Position numbers and translations under genes: made by a program. From positions 1-6,981 of the forward strand of contig CAKQDQ010000123.1 in NCBI GenBank assembly GCA_934229335.1: a DNA stretch of 6,981 bases. The letters are read 5' to 3'. The number at the start of each line of letters is the position of its first letter. Positions within the stretch are counted from its first letter, which is position 1. This document shows positions 1 to 6,905 of the stretch, in pieces. The stretch comes from an uncultured Prevotella sp. Its GTDB lineage: Bacteria; Bacteroidota; Bacteroidia; Bacteroidales; Bacteroidaceae. The notes under the pieces are model-generated. The model had not been told where the DNA came from, searched no databases, and saw only the letters and a list, made by a program, of their open reading frames with translations.

Positions 1-286
1 TAGCAGATACTATTTGTACGTTGTTGCTGTCAGGAAATGTATTCTTAAAAGATGGGACACTGAAAATACGATGCTTTACAAAGTCATCAGAGATTGGCAT
101 AGTTGTAGACTTAAATTGCTGAAGTGAGTCTTGGCGTGCATTATCTGAAACTATATTTTTTTCTGCGCAAGGTTCTGTATCACTTCTCTTACCTACGTGT
201 GGTGAATCAAAAGCACAGCGTACCAAGGCTAAGAACATTGTTGTTATGGCGAATATGTGTAAATATCTCTTAGGTGAAATCTTCAT
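1..286 (-). CDS. 5' part of a gene for an exported or membrane-anchored protein, possibly DUF5715 family (runs off the window)
   Basis: An open frame runs without a stop from an ATG at 286 down to base 1, giving 95 codons; the C-terminal part is outside the window. The protein begins MKISPKRYLHIF, with basic residues followed by a hydrophobic stretch (about residues 9-25, HIFAITTMFLALVRCAF), which looks like a signal peptide or N-terminal membrane anchor. A cysteine at 24 sits in LVRC, but Arg just before the Cys makes a lipobox doubtful. Residues 26-60 are polar and low in pattern, like a linker. Near the end of the visible part, residues 71-95 include HRIFSVPSF and FPDSNNVQIVSA. From memory this resembles the start of the conserved domain in Bacteroidales DUF5715 proteins (uncharacterised, possibly peptidoglycan-related), but the match is short. 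A -7 box (TACCTTTG) lies 53 bases upstream on the same strand. The reading frame is fairly secure; the family is tentative and no function is assigned. Confidence 0.65.
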   Translation of the reverse strand, partial: MKISPKRYLHIFAITTMFLALVRCAFDSPHVGKRSDTEPCAEKNIVSDNARQDSLQQFKSTTMPISDDFVKHRIFSVPSFKNTFPDSNNVQIVSA

Positions 287-338
287 AAATAATTATGCTT
301 TTTTTGTGGTATGATGAAAAAAAATCATTTTCGAAGCA

Positions 339-346
339 CAAAGGTA
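339..346 (-). promoter_or_regulatory. Bacteroidetes -7 promoter box for the leftward gene
   Basis: On the minus strand this reads TACCTTTG, an exact match to the Bacteroidetes -7 consensus TAnnTTTG. Transcription would start near 333, giving a leader of about 47 bases before the ATG at 286. The -33 element (consensus TTTG about 20 bases upstream) is poor here: the expected place, near 367-370, reads TTCC on the minus strand. The call rests on the -7 match and its position upstream of the leftward gene. Confidence 0.55.
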
Positions 347-379
347 CAAAAAAGTTATCGAAATATGGAAAAAGTTTTG

Positions 380-387
380 TAATTTTG
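380..387 (+). promoter_or_regulatory. Bacteroidetes -7 promoter box for the phoH operon
   Basis: The bases TAATTTTG match the -7 consensus TAnnTTTG exactly. Transcription would begin about six bases downstream, near 393, roughly 19 bases before the GTG chosen as the phoH start. A -33 TTTG is not present at the expected 19-21 base spacing (355-359 reads TTATC), so the promoter is imperfect. It lies 33 bases to the right of the divergent -7 box at 339-346, so the two promoters share their upstream region. It also lies inside the longer ATG-295 reading frame, which argues against that start. Confidence 0.55.
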
Positions 388-411
388 CACAAAATAATTA
401 CAGATAAAAAA

Positions 412-1377
412 GTGATAGAAAAACATATTGTATTAGAAGATATAGATCCTGTTATTTTTTATGGGATAAACAATGGCAATCTCCAGATGATTCGTTCGTT
501 ATATCCGAAGTTGCGTATTATGGCACGAGACAATATAATACGTGTGCTTGGTGATGAGGAAGAAATATGCGCATTTGAAGATTGTGTATCTCGTATACAG
601 AGACATATCGTCAAATACAATGTCATAAAGGAAGAAGACATAATAGAGATAGCAAAAGGAAAGACTATAAGTTCTGACAACTCTAATGGCGTAATAGTAT
701 ACAGCACAACAGGAAAGCCTATAAAAAGCCGTTCTGAGAAACAGCAATGTTTGGTTGATGCGTATAATCATAAGGATATGGTTTTTGCTGTAGGACCAGC
801 AGGAAGCGGCAAAACTTACCTCTCTATCGCTTTGGCTGTAAAGGCCCTTAAGGAAAAGATGGTAAAAAGAATAATCCTTTCCAGACCTGCTGTAGAGGCA
901 GGCGAGAAGTTAGGCTTTCTTCCTGGTGACATGAAAGAGAAAATAGATCCTTATCTGCAACCGTTGTACGATTCGTTGGAAGATATGATTCCAGTGTCTA
1001 AATTACAGGATATGTTGGATAAACATATTATACAAATAGCACCGTTAGCGTTCATGAGAGGACGAACCTTAAATGATGCTGTAATCATATTAGATGAAGC
1101 ACAAAATACGACAGCGGCTCAGATGCGTATGTTCTTGACCCGAATGGGGTGGAATTCAAAAATGATTGTAACGGGCGACTTGACCCAAATAGACCTGCCT
1201 AAAGGACAAAAAAGTGGTTTGAAGGAGGCTGTGGACATTTTGTCGGGGATTAAGGATATAGAAATCGTAAATCTGACAGAAAAAGATATAGTTAGACATA
1301 AGCTCGTAACAAAAATAGTTAAGGCATACGATAACTATGATAATGGACAAAAAGATAATACTATAAACCCAAAATAA
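412..1377 (+). CDS. phoH: PhoH family P-loop ATPase
   Basis: Cytoplasmic PhoH/PhoL-type ATPase; the family is linked to RNA metabolism and ribosome quality, but its exact activity is not settled. The frame is open from an ATG at 295 (360 residues), but I prefer GTG at 412 (321 residues). Homology to Bacteroidales PhoH, as I remember it, begins at about [12 protein letters not shown], and a -7 promoter box lies at 380-387, downstream of the ATG. Numbered from the GTG: an N-terminal KH-like region (about 1-85); Walker A GPAGSGKT at 128-135; the family motif [15 protein letters not shown] at 158-172; Walker B ILDEAQN at 226-232; and [10 protein letters not shown] at 254-263, a sensor-like motif. 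All motifs are intact. It is the first gene of a tight rightward cluster, ending 8 bases before purC, and diverges from the gene at 1-286. The family is near certain; the start is likely but unproven. Confidence 0.93.
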   Translation: MIEKHIVLEDIDPVIFYGINNGNLQMIRSLYPKLRIMARDNIIRVLGDEEEICAFEDCVSRIQRHIVKYNVIKEEDIIEIAKGKTISSDNSNGVIVYSTTGKPIKSRSEKQQCLVDAYNHKDMVFAVGPAGSGKTYLSIALAVKALKEKMVKRIILSRPAVEAGEKLGFLPGDMKEKIDPYLQPLYDSLEDMIPVSKLQDMLDKHIIQIAPLAFMRGRTLNDAVIILDEAQNTTAAQMRMFLTRMGWNSKMIVTGDLTQIDLPKGQKSGLKEAVDILSGIKDIEIVNLTEKDIVRHKLVTKIVKAYDNYDNGQKDNTINPK

Positions 1378-1385
1378 ATATAGAT

Positions 1386-2336
1386 ATGAACAAGGCATTA
1401 ACCTCAACAGATTTTCATTTCGTAGGTCAGAAAAGTGTTTATCATGGTAAAGTACGCGATGTGTACAATATAAATGATGACATCATGGTGATGGTTGCAA
1501 CAGACCGTATCTCTGCTTTTGATGTAGTATTGCCCAAAGGTATTCCTTTTAAGGGACAGGTGTTGAACCAGATTGCAGCAAAGTTTCTTGATGCTACTAA
1601 TGATATTTGCCCTAACTGGAAACTGGCAACTCCTGATCCTCAGGTAACTGTAGGATTGAAGTGCGAGGGATTCAGAGTAGAGATGATTATACGTGGCATA
1701 CTGACAGGATCTGCATGGCGCGATTATCAGAAAGGTTGCAGAGAAATATGTGGAGTAAAACTGCCTGACGGAATGCGCGAAAATGAGAGATTCCCAGAGC
1801 CGATAATTACTCCAACAACAAAAGCTGATGAAGGTCATGACCTCAATATCTCAAAGGAAGAAATTATTGCTCAAGGTATTGTTGATAAGGAAGATTATGA
1901 GATAATGGAGGATTATACTCGTAAGTTGTTCGCGCGTGGCCAAGAAATAGCTGCTAAGCAGGGATTGATACTCGTTGATACTAAATATGAGTTCGGTAAG
2001 CGTGACGGTAAGGTGTATCTTATTGATGAGATTCATACACCTGACTCTTCTCGTTATTTCTATGCTGATGGCTATGAAGAGAAGTTCGAAAAAGGCGAAC
2101 CACAGCGTCAGCTTTCAAAAGAGTTTGTTCGTCAGTGGTTGATAGAGCATAACTTCATGAACGAACCGGGACAAACAATGCCAGAGATAACAGATGAATA
2201 CGCAGAAAGTGTGAGCGAACGTTATATTGAGCTCTATGAACATATAGTGGGAGAGAGTTTTGACCGTTCAACAGATCAAAACGACATAAGTGCTCGAATA
2301 GAGAAAAATGTAACCGAGTATCTTTCAAAACTGTAA
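1386..2336 (+). CDS. purC: phosphoribosylaminoimidazole-succinocarboxamide synthase (SAICAR synthase)
   Basis: Cytoplasmic enzyme of de novo purine synthesis. It joins carboxyaminoimidazole ribonucleotide (CAIR) to aspartate, using ATP, to make SAICAR. The 316-residue protein has the family landmarks in order: GKVRDVY at 21-27 (ATP-binding loop), DRISAFD at 40-46, RGILTGSAW at 103-111, [10 protein letters not shown] at 138-147, the signature [11 protein letters not shown] at 194-204, and [13 protein letters not shown] at 212-224. The length fits the longer type of bacterial PurC (about 300 residues) rather than the roughly 240-residue E. coli type. The ATG is 8 bases after the phoH stop, and the gene ends one base before the ATG of ubiE/menG, so it is almost certainly cotranscribed. 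No PurR-like operator or purine riboswitch could fit in the 8-base gap, so any purine control would have to act at the operon promoter. No missing motif or frameshift is seen. Confidence 0.97.
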   Translation: MNKALTSTDFHFVGQKSVYHGKVRDVYNINDDIMVMVATDRISAFDVVLPKGIPFKGQVLNQIAAKFLDATNDICPNWKLATPDPQVTVGLKCEGFRVEMIIRGILTGSAWRDYQKGCREICGVKLPDGMRENERFPEPIITPTTKADEGHDLNISKEEIIAQGIVDKEDYEIMEDYTRKLFARGQEIAAKQGLILVDTKYEFGKRDGKVYLIDEIHTPDSSRYFYADGYEEKFEKGEPQRQLSKEFVRQWLIEHNFMNEPGQTMPEITDEYAESVSERYIELYEHIVGESFDRSTDQNDISARIEKNVTEYLSKL

Positions 2337-2337
2337 G

Positions 2338-3072
2338 ATGTATAAACAAGAAACTATAAAACCATACAGCCAATGTGGTGAAAAGAAGAAACAAGTGGAG
2401 GCGATGTTTGATAACATCGCCCCTACTTATGATAAATTAAATCATAGGCTGTCGTGGGATATAGATAAGTATTGGCGTAATAAGGCAATTAAAACCATAA
2501 GTGGGAACTGTCATAACACAATATTAGACGTAGCCACAGGAACAGGAGATTTCGCTATTCTTGCAGCAGAGAAGCTACAGCCTCAGAAAGTAGTAGGCAT
2601 TGATATCTCTGAAGGCATGATGCGTGTAGGACGTGATAAAGCAAAAAGTAGAGGATTGCAAGACGTAATATCTTTCAAAAAAGATGATTGTTCCCAGATG
2701 TCTATTGAGTCGTGCCAGTTCGATGTGGTAATGGCAGCGTTTGGTATTCGCAACTTTCAGAACTTAGAAGAAGGACTGTCAGAGATGTATCGCGTGTTAA
2801 AGCCAGAGGGAATGTTGTGTGTGTTAGAGTTAACAGCACCTGTATCTTTTCCTATGAAACAGCTGTTCAAAATTTACAGTCATACAGTACTACCAGTGTA
2901 TGGACGGTTGATAAGTAAAGATATGTCGGCCTACTCTTATCTTACGAAAACAATAGAGGCGTTCCCGCAGGGTGAAACAATGGTGAAAATACTTTCTAAG
3001 ATAGGTTTTAGAAATGCATCGTTCCTGCGCCTGACATTTGGAATTTGTACATTATATGTAGCATATAAATAG
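2338..3072 (+). CDS. ubiE: demethylmenaquinone methyltransferase (UbiE/MenG)
   Basis: SAM-dependent C-methyltransferase of the UbiE/COQ5 family, 244 residues, the usual length. It transfers a methyl group to demethylmenaquinone in the last step of menaquinone synthesis. Bacteroidales use menaquinone, so MenG is the more meaningful name. Visible features are the family N-terminal motif MFDNIAPTYDKLNHRLSW (23-40); SAM motif I ILDVATGTGD (62-71); the acidic VVGIDIS (85-91), expected to contact the SAM ribose; AFGIRNF (134-140), characteristic of the family; RVLKPEGML (152-160); and AYSYLTKTIEAFPQGE (198-213) near the C terminus. The ATG follows the purC stop by a single base, a spacing that suggests translational coupling, and the stop is 9 bases before aroE. 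Family assignment is secure. The quinone substrate is inferred from the lineage, not from a residue I can point to. Confidence 0.95.
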   Translation: MYKQETIKPYSQCGEKKKQVEAMFDNIAPTYDKLNHRLSWDIDKYWRNKAIKTISGNCHNTILDVATGTGDFAILAAEKLQPQKVVGIDISEGMMRVGRDKAKSRGLQDVISFKKDDCSQMSIESCQFDVVMAAFGIRNFQNLEEGLSEMYRVLKPEGMLCVLELTAPVSFPMKQLFKIYSHTVLPVYGRLISKDMSAYSYLTKTIEAFPQGETMVKILSKIGFRNASFLRLTFGICTLYVAYK

Positions 3073-3081
3073 TATTGGAAT

Positions 3082-3822
3082 ATGAAAAAATATGGAATAG
3101 TCGGTTATCCTTTAGGACATTCTTTTTCTCCAGGTTATTTTAATGAGAAATTTAAGAATGAAGGTATTGATGCCGTTTATGAAAAATATGAGCTACCTGT
3201 TATAACAGACCTAATGGCAATAACAGAATATACCCAGAACTTATGTGGCTTTAATGTAACAATACCGTATAAGGAAAAAGTAATGTCGTATTTAGACAGC
3301 GTATCTCCAGAGGCAAGAGCCATTGGTGCGGTGAATGTAGTAAAGGTAACAGAGAAAGAAGGAAAACGCTATCTGTCTGGTTATAATAGTGATGTAATGG
3401 GCTTTTCCAGAAGTATTAAACCTTTATTAGAGGCTCAACATAAGAAAGCTTTGGTCTTGGGAACAGGAGGTGCAAGTAAAGCTGTGGTTTATGGACTGCA
3501 TAAACTTGGCTTAGATACTATGCTCGTCAGTAGGTTTAAGAAAGACAATACTATACAGTATGAGCAAATAAATGAAGAACTGCTTAACGAGTATACCGTA
3601 ATAGTAAACTGTACGCCATGTGGCATGGCACCACATTTTGATGAATGTCCATTATTGCCGTATGAATCGCTTTCTTCTCGTCATCTGTTGTATGACCTTA
3701 TATATAATCCTGATGAGACATTGTTCTTGAAGAAAGGACGTGAACAGGGAGCCATTACAAAAAATGGCTTAGAGATGCTTCTGCTACAGGCAGAAGGCTC
3801 ATGGGAGATATGGAATAGCTGA
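3082..3822 (+). CDS. aroE: shikimate dehydrogenase
   Basis: NADP-dependent enzyme that reduces 3-dehydroshikimate to shikimate, the fourth step of the aromatic amino acid (chorismate) pathway, in the cytoplasm. At 246 residues it is a little shorter than E. coli AroE (272), as I recall for Bacteroidales enzymes. The N-terminal substrate domain has GHSFSP (12-17), whose serines bind shikimate, and GFNVTIPYKEKV (56-67), with the catalytic lysine at 64. The catalytic aspartate is D104 in YNSDVMGF, where most family members have NTD rather than NSD; this is a mild change. The Rossmann domain has the dinucleotide loop GTGGASKA (127-134), and the NADP region continues to VSRF (149-152). NCTPCGM (176-182) and the C-terminal NGLEMLLLQAEGSWEIW are family-typical. 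It lies 9 bases after ubiE/menG and 23 before the ABC-F gene. Chorismate also feeds menaquinone synthesis, a loose link to its upstream neighbour. Confidence 0.96.
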   Translation: MKKYGIVGYPLGHSFSPGYFNEKFKNEGIDAVYEKYELPVITDLMAITEYTQNLCGFNVTIPYKEKVMSYLDSVSPEARAIGAVNVVKVTEKEGKRYLSGYNSDVMGFSRSIKPLLEAQHKKALVLGTGGASKAVVYGLHKLGLDTMLVSRFKKDNTIQYEQINEELLNEYTVIVNCTPCGMAPHFDECPLLPYESLSSRHLLYDLIYNPDETLFLKKGREQGAITKNGLEMLLLQAEGSWEIWNS

Positions 3823-3845
3823 AGAAAAAAATAAAAATATAATCA

Positions 3846-5771
3846 ATGATTTCTGTAGAAGGACTGAAGGTCGAATTCGGAATAAAACCTCTTTTTAAGG
3901 ATGTGTCATTTGTTATCAATGATGGTGACCGTGTCGCTCTCGTTGGTAAAAACGGAGCAGGAAAATCAACAATGCTAAAAATCTTAGCGGGCATACAAAC
4001 ACCGACAGATGGTGTTGTGACTTTGCCAAATGATACCACCGTAGGATATTTACCTCAGGTTATGGTGTTGCAAGATAATACAACCTTGTGTGAAGAGACA
4101 AGAAAAGCTTTTGCTGATGTAGATAAAATGAAGGCAAAGGTAGATGCTCTGCAAAAAGAGATGGAAACGCGCACGGATTATGAGACCGAGAGCTATATGC
4201 AGTTAGTGGAAAAGTTTACATCAGAACATGAACGCTATCTAATGATGAATGCAGAGGGTCGTGAAGCAGAAATGGAAAGAACATTGGTCGGGTTAGGATT
4301 CAAGCGCACAGACTTTGATAGACCTACCTCAGAGTTCTCTGGTGGTTGGCGAATGCGTATCGAATTAGCCAAGTTGTTGTTGCGCCATAATGACATCCTA
4401 TTATTAGACGAACCTACCAACCATTTGGATATAGAGTCAATACAGTGGTTGGAACAATTCTTGGCTCAGAGCTCGCAAGCTGTAGTCTTAGTAAGTCACG
4501 ATAGAGCTTTTATTAATAACGTTACTAATCGTACACTTGAAATATCATGTGGCAATGTGATAGACTACAAGGTAAAATACGATGAATATATGGTGTTGCG
4601 AAAGGAACGCCGTGAACAGCAACTGCGTGCTTACGAAAACCAACAAAAAGAAATTGCCGACATAAAGGCGTTCATAGATCGTTTCCGTTATCAGGCAACA
4701 AAGGCTGTACAAGTGCAGCAGCGTATAAGACAATTAGAGAAAATTGTTCCTATAGAGGTTGATGAAGTGGATACTTCTGCATTACGTCTCAAATTCCCAC
4801 CTTGCTTACGTTCTGGAGATTATCCTGTAATATGTGAAGATGTAAGTAAGAACTATGGCGAGCACAATGTCTTTCATGATGTAAACCTAATTATAAAAAG
4901 AGGTGAGAAGGTCGCGTTTGTCGGTAGAAACGGTGAGGGAAAATCGACACTTGTAAAGTGTATTATGGGCGAAATACCTTTTGAAGGAAATTTGAAGGTC
5001 GGGCATAATGTACAGATAGGTTATTTCGCTCAAAACCAAGCGCAGTTGTTAGATGAAAATCTTACAGTTTTTCAAACTATAGACAATGTCGCACGTGGTG
5101 AGATACGATTAAAGATAAATGACATACTCGGTGCCTTTATGTTTGGAGGTGAAGCTTCTGAGAAATATGTGAAATATTTGTCAGGTGGAGAACGGTCGCG
5201 ATTGGCTATGATAAGACTTTTGTTAGAACCCGTAAACCTTCTTATATTAGATGAGCCAACGAACCATCTTGATATGGTATCAAAAGATGTTCTGAAAGAT
5301 GCAATAAGGGCTTTTGACGGGACCGTAATAGTTGTCAGTCACGACCGTGAATTCCTTGATGGCCTTGTTGAAAAAGTATATGAGTTCGGGCAAGGGCAGG
5401 TGCGTGAACATTTAGGTGGTATTTATGAGTATTTAAGTTCAAAAAATGCCTCTTCTATAAATGAAGCATTAACAAATAAAAATACTAATCACCCATCTAA
5501 TAATCGCAAGCCAGAACAGGAAGAGGCAAAAGATGTTCAAAATAAAGATTGGGCATTACGTAAAGCTGAGCAAAAACGTCAGAACAAACTGTTGAAACAG
5601 CGTAAGGAATTAGAAGAAAAGATAGAAAAGTTAGAAGAGAAGAAGAAAATTTTAGAAGTGGAATTGGTTAAGCCAGAAAATGCTTCTAATATGCAGAAGG
5701 TAAATGAATATGCAGATATTCAAAACCAGCTGGAACAATTGGAAGAAGAGTATTTCTCGTTAGAAGAATAG
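3846..5771 (+). CDS. ABC-F family ATPase, ribosome-associated type (YheS/YdiF-like)
   Basis: A 641-residue soluble protein with two fused ABC nucleotide-binding domains and no membrane segments, the hallmark of ABC-F proteins that act on the ribosome instead of transporting solutes. Domain 1: Walker A GKNGAGKS (34-41), signature FSGGWRMR (164-171), Walker B with catalytic Glu LLLDEPTNHLD (185-195), H-loop SHDR (217-220). The interdomain linker (about 221-320) has a charged helical hairpin including FRYQATKAVQVQQRIRQLEK (280-299), the P-site tRNA interaction motif region. Domain 2: Walker A GRNGEGKS (360-367), signature LSGGERSR (445-452), Walker B LLILDEPTNHLD (465-476), H-loop SHDREF (498-503). 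A polar linker (about 532-566) leads to a charged C-terminal coiled coil (about 567-641). All catalytic residues are present. A housekeeping translation factor is more likely than an antibiotic-resistance type, because it sits among core genes and has a C-terminal coil; the exact subfamily is unsure. Confidence 0.93.
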   Translation: MISVEGLKVEFGIKPLFKDVSFVINDGDRVALVGKNGAGKSTMLKILAGIQTPTDGVVTLPNDTTVGYLPQVMVLQDNTTLCEETRKAFADVDKMKAKVDALQKEMETRTDYETESYMQLVEKFTSEHERYLMMNAEGREAEMERTLVGLGFKRTDFDRPTSEFSGGWRMRIELAKLLLRHNDILLLDEPTNHLDIESIQWLEQFLAQSSQAVVLVSHDRAFINNVTNRTLEISCGNVIDYKVKYDEYMVLRKERREQQLRAYENQQKEIADIKAFIDRFRYQATKAVQVQQRIRQLEKIVPIEVDEVDTSALRLKFPPCLRSGDYPVICEDVSKNYGEHNVFHDVNLIIKRGEKVAFVGRNGEGKSTLVKCIMGEIPFEGNLKVGHNVQIGYFAQNQAQLLDENLTVFQTIDNVARGEIRLKINDILGAFMFGGEASEKYVKYLSGGERSRLAMIRLLLEPVNLLILDEPTNHLDMVSKDVLKDAIRAFDGTVIVVSHDREFLDGLVEKVYEFGQGQVREHLGGIYEYLSSKNASSINEALTNKNTNHPSNNRKPEQEEAKDVQNKDWALRKAEQKRQNKLLKQRKELEEKIEKLEEKKKILEVELVKPENASNMQKVNEYADIQNQLEQLEEEYFSLEE

Positions 5772-5817
5772 TCTAATCGTAGAATATTTGCTTTGAAAAA
5801 TATAAACAGAAGTAACA

Positions 5818-6756
5818 ATGCCTTTAAGATTACCAGATAAATTACCAGCAATAAAACTACTTGAAGATGAAAACATCTTCGTTATTGATGAAACAAGAGG
5901 TCATTCGCAAGATATACGAACGCTTCGCCTTGCTATATTAAACCTTATGCCAATAAAGGTAACAACAGAGACGGATCTAATACGTCTCCTTTCCAACACA
6001 CCGTTGCAAATAGATGTTACCTTTATGAAACTTAAGTCACATACCTCCAAGAATACTCCTATCGAGCATATGAAGCAATTTTACATTCCTTTTGACGAGT
6101 TGCGTAATAGAAAATTCGATGGACTGATAGTAACAGGAGCCCCTGTTGAGGGTATGGCATTTGAGGAAGTGAACTATTGGCAGGAAATATCAGATATATT
6201 TACGTGGGCACGTACCAACGTTACGTCAACGTTGTATATCTGTTGGGCAGCACAAGCCGCGTTGTATTATTTTTACAATGTTCCTAAGTATGCGCTTGAA
6301 AAAAAGAAATTTGGTGTCTTTACTCAGACGATAAATCCGCAGTATGAAAATTCTCATCTGTTCCGTGGGTTCGATAGTGTGTTTGCCATGCCACATTCTC
6401 GTCATACGGAGAACAGAAAAGAAGATATATTGAAGGTTCCTGAATTATCAATACTTGCAGAATCATCGGAAAGTGGCCCCAGTGTAATGATGGCGCGTCG
6501 CGGACGTGAAATATTCGTAACGGGACACATGGAATATAATCCTGATACATTAGATACGGAATATAGGCGAGATTTGGGTAAACGAAGTGACGTTGAACTG
6601 CCTAAGAATTACTATATTGATAATGATCCCTCTAAAGGACCTCTCGTTACATGGCGCGCCCATGCAAATTTATTTTATCATAACTGGATAAACTATTACA
6701 TCTATCAACGTACACCGTATGATATAAATAAAATCAGTTTTGATATGGAATATTAA
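5818..6756 (+). CDS. metA: homoserine O-acyltransferase, predicted acetyl-CoA type
   Basis: Cytoplasmic enzyme that acylates the hydroxyl of L-homoserine, committing it to methionine synthesis. The 312-residue length and the start MPLRLPDKLPA match the MetA family closely (E. coli MetA is 309). The nucleophile is C142 in ICWAAQAA, and the His/Glu pair is H237 and E239 in VTGHMEY. K47 in LMPIKV corresponds to a conserved family lysine. The region TGAPVEG (106-112) carries glutamate at position 111. In the MetA family Glu111 is associated with acetyl-CoA use and Gly111 with succinyl-CoA, as in E. coli (TGAPLG), so this is probably a homoserine O-acetyltransferase despite the common name O-succinyltransferase. 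The gene starts 46 bases after the ABC-F stop. That gap is too short for a SAM riboswitch, and none is seen. It may be the last gene of the operon. Confidence 0.96.
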   Translation: MPLRLPDKLPAIKLLEDENIFVIDETRGHSQDIRTLRLAILNLMPIKVTTETDLIRLLSNTPLQIDVTFMKLKSHTSKNTPIEHMKQFYIPFDELRNRKFDGLIVTGAPVEGMAFEEVNYWQEISDIFTWARTNVTSTLYICWAAQAALYYFYNVPKYALEKKKFGVFTQTINPQYENSHLFRGFDSVFAMPHSRHTENRKEDILKVPELSILAESSESGPSVMMARRGREIFVTGHMEYNPDTLDTEYRRDLGKRSDVELPKNYYIDNDPSKGPLVTWRAHANLFYHNWINYYIYQRTPYDINKISFDMEY

Positions 6757-6839
6757 TTTTGAAATTATGCGTAATGACGTAAAAATGGTACACTTTATGG
6801 CAAGAAAGCGTATAATGATGTAAAAAAGCTTAGAAAAGA
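6757..6839. other. AT-rich spacer between metA and the tRNA promoter
   Basis: I see no gene here. One imperfect inverted repeat is visible: ATTATGCG at 6764-6771 can pair with CGTATAAT at 6809-6816 (seven Watson-Crick pairs and one G-U), but the loop is 37 bases and no T-run follows, so it is not a convincing terminator. A TATAAT at 6811-6816 resembles a sigma-70 -10 box, which Bacteroidetes do not normally use. How transcription from metA ends is not visible. Confidence 0.4.
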
Positions 6840-6871
6840 TTTGGTCATATAAAAAAAAAGTTGTACCTTTG
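6840..6871 (+). promoter_or_regulatory. Consensus Bacteroidetes promoter for tRNA-Lys
   Basis: A -33 TTTG at 6840-6843 and a -7 TACCTTTG at 6864-6871 are separated by exactly 20 bases, an ideal match to the Bacteroidetes primary sigma factor promoter (TTTG, 19-21 bases, TAnnTTTG). The spacer contains a nine-base A-run, which may raise activity. Transcription would start near 6877, about 28 bases before the tRNA, so the tRNA need not depend on read-through from metA. This is the best-formed promoter in the window. Confidence 0.85.
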
Positions 6872-6905
6872 CACTCGCAAAAAAGAAATACATATTTTAG
6901 TAGTT

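Noticed and set aside
295..411. N-terminal extension of PhoH from ATG 295
   Set aside because: It overlaps two divergent promoter boxes, lies upstream of the likely transcript start, and is low-complexity Lys-rich sequence unlike the conserved family start.
1404..1838. 144-codon minus-strand frame opposite purC
   Set aside because: It is antisense to a well-conserved gene, rich in Cys, Ser and Tyr with no recognisable domain, and has no promoter box that I noticed; typical antisense shadow.
2712..2918. 68-codon plus-strand frame inside ubiE/menG
   Set aside because: It lies entirely within a secure gene in another frame, and its composition (Arg- and Val-rich) matches an out-of-frame shadow.
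3755..4039. 94-codon minus-strand frame across the aroE / ABC-F junction
   Set aside because: It is antisense to two clear genes, and part of it is simply the reverse of the Walker A region of the ABC-F protein.
5788..5795. Possible -7 box TTGCTTTG upstream of metA
   Set aside because: It misses the TA start of the consensus at one base, and no TTTG lies at the -33 position; it could be a weak internal promoter but the evidence is thin.
5772..5817. SAM or other riboswitch controlling metA
   Set aside because: The gap to the previous gene is 46 bases, too short for a SAM riboswitch aptamer plus expression platform, and no stem pattern is seen.
6764..6816. Inverted repeat ATTATGCG / CGTATAAT as a terminator for the metA operon
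   Set aside because: The stem is AT-rich with a 37-base loop and no following T-run, so it is not a credible intrinsic terminator.
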